Below are positions 24,783-32,733 of a stretch of 32,733 nucleotides of DNA, piece by piece. The notes under the pieces are model-generated. The model did no database searches. It was not told the origin of the DNA and saw only the letters and a list, made by a program, of their open reading frames with translations. This DNA comes from Smittium mucronatum (taxonomy: Eukaryota > Kickxellomycota > Harpellomycetes > Harpellales > Legeriomycetaceae). Position numbers and translations under genes: made by a program. Numbering within the stretch: the stretch's first letter is position 1; each line of letters begins with the position of its first letter. The stretch lies in NCBI GenBank assembly GCA_001953115.1, contig LSSL01004518.1, forward strand, positions 1 through 32,733, given 5' to 3'.

Positions 24783-24835
24783 ATTCCAAAGCACTTAATC
24801 AAGTGTGTATTATGGAATCTAAAACCACACTTGAT
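24783..24835. other. Interlocked inverted repeats, possible H-type pseudoknot
   Basis: ATTCCA (24783-24788) pairs with TGGAAT (24813-24818), and ATCAAGTGTG (24798-24807) pairs with CACACTTGAT (24826-24835). The order a-b-a'-b' is that of an H-type pseudoknot with stems of 6 and 10 bp and connecting loops of 9, 5 and 7 bases. Further inverted repeats follow: CTGAGT/ACTCAG (24861/24887) and the palindrome AGACGTCT (24916-24923). The island is less AT-rich than its surroundings. I match it to no known RNA family. Confidence 0.45.
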
Positions 24836-25457
24836 ACAATTTTTTCCGTAAAAAAGTTTGCTGAGTCACCATTTTATAGCTAGCATACTCAGTTTTGTAT
24901 TTTTGATGTAAAATGAGACGTCTGCGGCTGAAGTTTTGTGCCGTGCTGATTTTACTAAAAGATTTATTCTTCCCTTATTTTTTATATTACCTTATATACT
25001 TTTGATTTTTCTATTGTAAAAGTATTTTTTTGCATAGTATTATTCCATTAATTTATCGCCTATCATTCGAAAAACATCGATTTTTACTTTATTTTTCATA
25101 AGTAAAGATCGCTCCGTTATTTCAATTTTATTTTCATCCACAATTTTTTTCAAAGTTTTTATTGAGGGTTTTCATTCATTTATTCCAAATGAAGATCAAA
25201 CTTATTTAATATAGTTTCAAAATTGTTTCTTAGTGATTCGATCCCTGTAAAACTCCTGATCAGCCTAACTTATCTCAAAAAATATTTATTTGATCATACA
25301 ACCCATGTTAATTCACTGTGCTGTGTTTTTTTAAAGATTTTATTATCGTTTTCCCTAACATTTAAATAAACTAATATCAAGACATATTCCATGAAGTACG
25401 CATATTTTATTTAAAAATAACGTATTTAGTATATGATCTACATTTAAATCCTTGCAA

Positions 25458-25473
25458 TGAGCCTATAGGCTCA
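25458..25473. repeat. Perfect 16-bp palindrome
   Basis: TGAGCCTATAGGCTCA is its own reverse complement. It is notable for its GC content in this region. It could be a dimeric protein-binding site or the tip of a cruciform. Confidence 0.8.
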
Positions 25474-25519
25474 GTACATATAATATAGATGCCACATAAT
25501 AAAACATATAAATATGTAA

Positions 25520-25603
25520 TAGGACTCACTAATGATACGCCACCCCATCATTGAGAAAACAAGCAAATGATAATAAAAATATAAGCATAATGGCTTAGTC
25601 CTA
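25520..25603. repeat. Nested inverted repeats
   Basis: TAGGACT (25520-25526) pairs with AGTCCTA (25597-25603) and encloses AATGAT/ATCATT (25531-25536 / 25547-25552). TAAGC/GCTTA at 25582/25593 competes in part with the outer stem. With the palindrome to the left it forms a compact structured island of about 150 bases. Confidence 0.45.
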
Positions 25604-25639
25604 CACGTGAAGGCTAATCATTTCAGCATAGTATATCCT

Positions 25640-28250
25640 TGAAACATTACATATCCTAGTCTTTGCTTCAATAAATTTCATAATATATATCATTTTAATA
25701 AAACCTGAGATTACACAAAAATAAAAATAAAATATTAAAATAAATTAATAATCTGCATTTTATCAATTATATTATACTAAATATTTTTAATTTTTTTATA
25801 GGTTAAGAATTTTTTTAGAAGAATTCATATACATATAAGTACCATAATTTTTTAATCTCACCATAATATAAATACTAAGTGTTTATTTAATGCATCTTTT
25901 TAAGTTAAGATGAGTATTTCATAAAAATCTAAATAATATTTCAATATTTATTTTTTAAATTAAACCTAAACATTCATTATTCCAAACTTTTTTTGATTTA
26001 TTATTTGTATATTTTTAATATGATAATTTTTTATATGTATGTAAATTATATCGAAATAAAAATATACGTTATTTATCCATATTAAAATAATTTCTAGAGT
26101 CACTAAAACATTTGTGTAATAAATATTATTATTTATTTTAATATTAACTTTTTTTGGTATTTAAAATTACTTTAAAATATAATATATAACCTAACCCTAA
26201 TTTTATATATATTTATTATTCAATTTCGTTTTGTATCATAATTTATAAACTAGGGTTAGTGTCTTATACATATTAAATATATTATTTTTTTATAAATTCA
26301 TTGCATTATTTATGTAATTGTAAAGATATCTAAAATAGTTATAATGTACATATTTAAAAAAAATTACTAATATTAATTTTTTTCAAAATGATGTTTATTT
26401 AATGATTTCATTTATAAATAAAATCAATCAGTTATTTTATTATAATTAATATAGCTCTAAAAAAATAGATTCTACTTTATTCGAATATTAAATCCATAAA
26501 ATGGCAAAAAATAAACTTAAAATTTTAATAATATAGTTATATTAAATAGTATATATTTATTATATATTTATATTATATCAATGAAAATTTTTATTTTCTA
26601 ACCTAGTATAACCAAAAATATTGATATTAAAATAAAATATTTCAATACATTATTATAAAATCAATAATTTTATAAAAATAAAATATTATTCTGGATAATG
26701 AATAAAATATACCGCTTTATTTTGATAAAATTAATACAAAATAATATAAATAATCCCTTTTTTATATAATGAAGTCTCATTAATTTTAAATAATAAAATG
26801 TTAATTATTAATAATATTAAATAAACTTGAAACTAATGGTAAATAAACCCCGCTTTATTTTATGATTTTAGTTTAAATATATAATTTATGAAGCATTAAA
26901 AATAAAGTTGTAAATAAAGATCTTTTTTTTCTAAAAACTTGAAATACTGAATTTTTAGCCAGACAAATGTAGATACTTGTAGTTAGTTTTAGATTTTATA
27001 TTATCTTTTTTTTTTTTGATTCTACACAGGAAATAATAACAAAAGGATTTGGTAGTTAAATTTATGACAATTTTATATAAAAATGACTTATTACTTACAA
27101 GTTTAATATTATACTTATATTCTTAAAATAATTTATTATTTTTTCAATAAAACTAAGTTAGTTAATATTATTTCATTATTCATATGACTAATTTAATAAA
27201 TAAAACATTTATTTTATTGAAATATAATTATCTTCAATATAAGTTATTTATATTTAATTAATCGATTGATTCTATTGATGTTTAAATTAGTACTCATATT
27301 TTTATTCTTAATTCTAGTTTTATAAAAATATAAACACAAAGAATATATATATATTTAATTATTTATTTGTATAAACTAATGACATAAATACTATCATTAT
27401 TTAATAATAAAAAATAATCCAATCAATAAAAATAAGTTTATATCATTTTTTAAAAAAGCAAGTTTAATTATGTCAATGATTTTTTTTTGTTTTAATAGAT
27501 TATATAAGAAATATCGAGATGACCTAATTTAATTAATAAAGAAATTTAATAATAATATGCAAATTATTATTATTCAAAAATCAATTATTATAAACATAAT
27601 TTTACAAGAAATTTACATAAATCCAAATAAAAAACTAAACTAATAAAAATTATTTAGTATTATATGAATTTAGAATCGAATTTAAAATATTTTAATTATT
27701 GATTGACTATTCAATAATTTAATTTTGTTCAATGTCGTAAAATAATCATTAGTTTTAATTAATCATTAAAAAATAGTGTAGTAAAGCCCATATCAATAAT
27801 TTATAATAGTATAACAATCGAAATAGGTCGCTTTTTATGATTCTTAAGTTATTCAAGTTGAAAATATTATTATAATTGATTTAGACTTTAACCATGACAG
27901 AACATAAGAGTCGTACCTTATTTTAAAGATTTAAGTATCAAGTATTTTGAATTTTATATTCCCTAATTATATTTAGTGATGAATAATGATTTAAAATGTT
28001 ATTAAAAATCCGACGTTTTAAAAGATATTCTCAGTTTTAGTAACAGGTCTCATCCAAATTACCTCTATTTAATATTTTATATAAGCTATTTTATATTAAA
28101 ATAATTTTAGACATCGCAATGGTCTATGTTATGAAAAACATCTGCAGTTCTGCAGTTATGTTTTCTATCCGTAAAACTGATGATTTTCTTTTTCGAAACA
28201 ATTTTTAAATTTTCCTATTCTCTTCTCTCTAAAAGAGGATAAAAAAATTA
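25640..28250. other. AT-rich spacer with an inverted pair of telomere motifs
   Basis: No gene seen. AACCTAACCCTAA at 26188-26200 and TAGGGTTAG at 26251-26259 are telomere-like and face each other across about 50 bases, the same arrangement as the tracts at the chromosome end. A doubled CTGCAGTT stands at about 28142-28157. Confidence 0.6.
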
Positions 28251-28351
28251 TATAGTAAGATTTAGAGTCATATTCAGATTACATTCCTGTCGACCACTCT
28301 GCTTCTAATTCATCATTCCCAAAAACAATGCCTCATCGCTTATTTATTTAA

Positions 28352-29107
28352 GCTGATCCTTCTGTTTCTGCTGCTCTACATGCTAAAATTGTTGATTTCT
28401 TTGCCCCTGTTCCCACATCTGTTTCCGTATTTAAACCTGTCTTTGTTTCAGCCACCCTCTCTGAATTTGCGTATGACAAGTTTTCTGTTACTAATGTCAC
28501 AGCCTCTTATTATCAAACTGCTCCTAAAAATCTTGCACCTGTCCCTACTGTTACTTCCTTTGAAACTCCAATCTGCCCGTCATCTTACTCCCTGCACTGC
28601 CAACCGTTCTCAGCCTCAATCAGACCAGTTATTAATTTTCCGTCTAATGCTCCGTCTACTTCTCCTTCTCCTTCACCCATCCACTGTCCTTCTTCTGCTT
28701 CATATTCCTTTGTTTTTGAATCTCCAGGCTCTGAAAACTTATCCTCTCTTCCCCCCTCTCCTTCTCCTGCTGCTATTGCCACCCAGACTAGATTTGTTCC
28801 CTACGTCATCCGCCCACAAAGAAATTCTGCCCCCACCCCCACATTATATGCTCAGCTTCCAGTCATTGACTCTGACGAAGCTGAGCACATTTATATACAA
28901 CCAAGGACCAGAGGCAATACAGTAGCCCCACCGGTTCTCCCTGTCCCCTCTCTATCTACACATGGGGCAGTGTGCCTGTACGTTCCCGGGCCCAGGATCC
29001 AGCAGCGGGCGATTTTCCAGAACATTCGGCCGATCCCCCTCCCACGTTTCAACAGACCCTATGATAAGTCTGGCAACTTCACACTGAACGCTCAGAACTC
29101 TTTCTGA
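28352..29107 (+). pseudogene. Ser/Pro-rich upstream frame of the Rep locus
   Basis: A 251-codon frame, open from just after TAA 28349-28351 to TGA 29105-29107, with no internal ATG. An in-frame ATG at 28328 gives only seven codons before that TAA. The product is rich in Ser, Pro, Thr and Ala (SPSPSP and PPSPSP runs), so probably disordered; I recognise no domain. Its C-terminal end carries the residues that normally come just before Rep motif I, in a different frame from the motif itself, so the Rep reading frame broke at about 29098-29104 by one base. It was probably an N-terminal extension of Rep. A GTAAGA at 28255 and TTTAAG near 28352 could define an intron that bypasses the TAA; weak. 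The Leu-rich frame 28380-28925 is a shadow. Confidence 0.55.
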
Positions 29108-30021
29108 ATTATCCTAATTGTAGGTTAACGAAGCAAGAAGTTTATGACGAGCGTCTGAAGAAGCCATTTACCATTTCTAAATACATTATAGCTATGGAGG
29201 TTTCCGGAGCGGGAAACCCTCATATCCATGTGTATTTAAAAACTGGTAGTAAACTTAATATCAAAAATGCTAGGTATTTTGATATTAGGGGCTATCATGG
29301 GGACTACCGGAGTTGTTTAAGCCTAAAAAAAATAGCATGTTATGTGACTAAAGGTGGCAACTTTATCACTAACATGTTAGAGGCTGAATACATCTCCGAT
29401 GTGGCTAATGCGGTGAAGCAGGTGATTGAGGCTGAGGGCTTTGAAGAGGCCATGGAAGTAATCATGAATGATTACAACCTTGGCAGGGATTGGCTTAGGA
29501 ATCCAATGGCTTATGAGCAGGGGATTCGCTATATTAAGAGGCGTGGGACAAAGATATATCGGAACCCCAACTACAAATTTGTTGATCTTCCGATTTTATC
29601 CTCATGGGACCCTCTTAAATATAGTCTTTGGCTTTTTGGAGGCGCAGGGCTTGGCAAAATAGAGTTTGCAAAAACTCTGTTCAAAAATCCGCTTCTAGTG
29701 AAGCATATAGAGCAGCTCAAAGGGCTGCATTCAGATCACGACGGTATCATATTTGATGATACCAAATTCGATCGGCAAAGCTGGACTAGAAATGACCAGC
29801 TCCTCTTAACCGATATAGAAAATACCAATGCATTCGGAGTTAAATATGGATCGGTAACAATCCCTAGAAACACAGGTAGAATATTTATTTCAAATAATAA
29901 AATATTTTTACAATATCCGGAAATAATAAAGCGATTGTTCATTGTACGCATGAAGGATGACCTTAAAATCATAGAGCCCGGGAAGTACGTTGAAGATACC
30001 ACCGGAGCTAAGTATGCATAA
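29068..30021 (+). pseudogene. rep: Endogenous CRESS-DNA-type replication initiator (Rep), broken
   Basis: Rep proteins of circular single-stranded DNA viruses and plasmids nick the origin with an HUH endonuclease and unwind with a superfamily 3 helicase. Motif I (FLNYP) is at 29101-29115, upstream of the first in-frame ATG (29194), so that ATG is not the natural start. Counting from it: motif II HIH at 10-12; a geminivirus-type GRS-like segment at about 25-41 (ARYFDI, YHGDYRS); motif III Y50-x-x-K53 with its catalytic Tyr; Walker A GGAGLGK at 149-155; Walker B IIFDD at 185-189; motif C IFISNN at 230-235. After the Walker A Lys stands Ile156, where Thr or Ser is needed. With the one-base frame break just before motif I (29098-29104), this marks a dead copy. 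Order and GRS segment point to the geminivirus/genomovirus side of the group. No capsid gene or clear origin is seen nearby. GC content is well above the flanks. Confidence 0.9.
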
Positions 30022-32733
30022 TATCGTGACTTTGAACTATAATTTTTAAATTTCTTAATATTTATTTCTTGCTAATAATATTTTGATGATTGGTAAAATA
30101 AATATCTTAATTTCTTGCAAAAAATATATAATATTTAACATAATGTTTTCTTGATATTTCAGTATAATTTATATAGTTTTGTAGATTTTAGTATTTAAAA
30201 ACACGTTAACGTTAGCTAAAGATTAATTTTTTTTTTTAATTTACGTTAATTAGTTTTGTTTTATACCATGAAATTATTAAAATTTCACAGTGGTTTATGT
30301 TTTCTGAGGGATGAGATCTCCAGACCTTGTTTGTAATTACTATTGTTATATCAATAGTTTTTCAGGATATTCTGATAGGATGTATTCTCTTTTGTCAATA
30401 TTTATGCCATAAAATGATGGGGGGACAGAATAACAGAATGTTAAAATTGTAAATTTCAATTATAAATATGAAAAAGAGGTTGTTGGAATTATAATGATTC
30501 CTATTTTAGATTTGCACTGTCGCTGAGTAAAATGGGAACATACCTTATTATTATTGGTTCATTTCATTTTACCCTATTATGATAGATTACTTGAGTTTAG
30601 ATATAGAGTGCCTTGTTTCCGATACGTTAAAGTAGATATTAATCATTCATTACGAATGATTACATATTCCTGATGAATCAAATTGCTCGGCTACGTACTA
30701 TGAAATGGAAGAGGCAGAGAAGTTAAATCGGGACTATCACTTTTCTCTATTTATACTTGAATTTAGGATATTATTATAAAACGATAGAATTTATTGAAAT
30801 GAAGATTTAAATTTGGTATAAGTATTTAATGTGAATTTTATAAGATGGCAACGCCATAACAATAGGCTACTCCGAGTTGAGAGTCCCGGTGATAACAGAC
30901 AAGATATTACTCGCACACTTGTTGAAGACAGCACCCAGTAGTTAATTCCATTTTCTTTAATTTCAATTAATTATAGCTTCATTGATGTCGGGCAATCTGA
31001 TGAGGACAGAGACAAGAATTCACTATGAAATTTGATTTTTGGTTTTAATTGTTCAAAAATAAGGTTGTGTTAAGCTGTATGAGTTAAATTAGTTAGGTAG
31101 ATAATTAATTTTAACCTATAGCACTAATAGTTTATTTAAATTTAAATAAGAAATTTCAAGATAAAATCACTAAGTTCCTAATTTTCGTGTAGGCTCGATT
31201 TTCATTTCCTTTCATAACTCCGGTGATTTTATATATCTTCCATATATTTCTAGCTTATAAAATTATCGGATGTACCACTTACCAATATTTTTCATGATTG
31301 TTTTTGCTATTGATCGTCATTTTCTTTTCGATAATTAATCATAATTAATCTCGGATTACACGATCTTGGATAAGCTTACTTTAGTAAAACCTATCCAATT
31401 GCCATTTTTCTGTCATAAAATAAAAGATCAGACCATTCCTAATCTAAACTAAGATTTGGAATTAGTGACTTAGACGCTTTATGTTGTTATATTAATCCTT
31501 ATTTTTTTTTTATAATTATTTATTTAAATAATGTTACAATAGCTTGGAAGGTAAATGAACCAGTAAAAAATAAATATATCTGAAAAAAATTATGAAAAAT
31601 ATAGAGATCATCCAAAATTGACTATTACCACTTTCTTTTTTATTAAAAATAAAAAATAATGGCTCTAATTAATTTATCTTGGATTAATCATAGATATTTC
31701 CGTAATAAAAGCATACTTAATAAAAAACAGCTCCCAGGTTTAAATACATTTTCTTGGTGCAATCTTAATATAAAAGTATGATCAATTAATAAAATTCATT
31801 TTATTTTTATACATAATTTTTTGTATATTTTAAGTTATAATTTTTCTTATTCATGTTCTCCCATGTTAATAAAGTATGTATGGAGGTTAAAAAATATCTT
31901 TGATAGTTTTTATCTAAGTTAATTTTAATTTTTGATGGTTTTTATGTCATTTCTCGTTTCCATTAGTGTTAATAAATGAGGACTAGGTTAAATTTGTTTA
32001 TACATTAAAATAATAAAATACAAGGGATTCATATAAATGTGAGTTCTATATTGATTATAGCTATTATTATATGTAATTTGATATTTAAAAATTTATCCAT
32101 TGATAATAAGAGTTTAAGAGCTTGATATTAAATATTTCGAGAATAAATAATAAGTGAAATACAGGATTGTTCCCAGAGTTTGAAACCTGTTTGTTTCAGT
32201 AAAATAGAATATAGCTAGTTATAAAAATTATAAAAATCAGATTAAATGCCAATTTTATACCATTTACTAACTTGCAAATTGTATTATGTCATATTTAACA
32301 ACGGAGAGAAGAAATACAAATGAAATGACTTCTAGATATCAAGTCAATGTGATGGAATTTCAATTCGATATCCAGCATTATATTTTGCTGATTGAGATAG
32401 CAATAATTTTCAATCAAATATAATAATCAAAATAATAGGAGAAATTTAAATCAATTTTTTCTATATTAGTGATAATTATTTGCTAAATTGTTCGATTTTT
32501 GGATACATCGAACAGCATATAATATATAAATTATCAAGAATTCTCCTGGCTCGAACACAGCGATATTCACTTTTAATAATGGAAATTTTGTAACATAATT
32601 TTACATGGTAAACATTGATTATCAAAAATTTATTAAGCTTCTTTTTTTTGAAATAAGAGTTTTATTAGAATAATTCATGAGGTGAAAATCAAATTATAGA
32701 AAAAATGATATTTGAAGGTAAAATGTATAAGAT
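30022..32733. other. AT-rich 3' flank with small inverted repeats
   Basis: No gene found. Perfect inverted repeats: TAATCATTC/GAATGATTA (30640-30648 / 30654-30662) and TGTTCGAT/ATCGAACA (32489-32496 / 32507-32514). Base composition is a little more balanced at 30280-31060 and 32280-32600, with only very short frames. No telomere at this end, so the chromosome continues. Confidence 0.6.
30481..30950. mobile_element. Possible solo LTR relic
   Basis: The segment begins TGTTGGAATTA, typical of Copia-type LTR starts, and ends GTTAATTCCA. The ends hold the inverted words TGGAATTA and TAATTCCA and show TG...CA. About 470 bp fits a solo LTR. No target-site duplication is seen (GAGGT before, TTTTC after) and there is no second copy in the window. 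Confidence 0.25.

Noticed and set aside
25230..25260. GATTCGATCCC, like a tRNA T-loop
   Set aside because: The flanking bases do not form a T stem and no D arm or anticodon arm can be drawn upstream.
28380..28925. Leu/Pro-rich plus-strand frame with an ATG
   Set aside because: Out-of-frame shadow of the Ser/Pro-rich frame 28352-29107, whose end matches the Rep start region.

Overview
This window is a chromosome end from a very AT-rich eukaryote. It opens with C-strand telomere repeats (CCCTAA)5, so the telomere is of TTAGGG type. It then runs through mostly gene-free DNA with islands of more balanced base composition. The retrotransposon-type proteins and the endogenous rolling-circle Rep suggest a fungus, perhaps an early-diverging, AT-rich one. 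That assignment rests on recalled resemblance and is weak. I find no intact, obviously functional gene, no tRNA and no rRNA.

Layout. 1-660: telomere, three 20-bp tandem repeats, a short inverted telomere tract, a dispersed subtelomeric repeat and a TATA-like box. 657-2443: broken gag/ORF1-like gene (zinc ribbon, coiled coil, conserved C-terminal domain). 2.45-12.35 kb: AT desert. 12.36-13.45 kb: balanced island with CT-rich degenerate repeats, a possible small spliced ORF, an interstitial telomere motif, a perfect hairpin and a G-quadruplex motif. 13.76-13.93 kb: second copy of the subtelomeric repeat. About 14.15-18.25 kb: badly eroded satellite with a monomer near 165 bp. 18.67-19.02 kb: A/C-only tract almost free of G. 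19.08-20.24 kb: array of about 160-bp units, each with a hairpin core and splice-site-like borders on the minus strand, followed by a cluster of CCAAT boxes. 21.63-22.23 kb: second broken ORF1-like gene sharing the same C-terminal domain as the first. 22.25-23.28 kb: TTAACTTT-type short repeats. 24.78-25.60 kb: two islands of inverted repeats, one with pseudoknot topology. 28.35-30.02 kb: broken CRESS-type Rep (HUH endonuclease plus SF3 helicase) behind a Ser/Pro-rich upstream frame. 30.02-32.73 kb: AT-rich, with a possible solo LTR and small inverted repeats.

How the parts fit. This is a subtelomere that collects mobile-element debris and satellites. The two ORF1-like relics belong to one family and have similar TATA motifs (TATAAAWAGGC). 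The interstitial telomere at 13.28 kb and the second subtelomeric repeat repeat, in the same order and orientation, what stands at the true end, so 13.28 kb may be a buried former chromosome end. The strongest candidate for something undescribed is the 19.1-20.5 kb locus: hairpin repeat units with conserved splice-like borders, and CCAAT boxes placed where a minus-strand promoter would lie.
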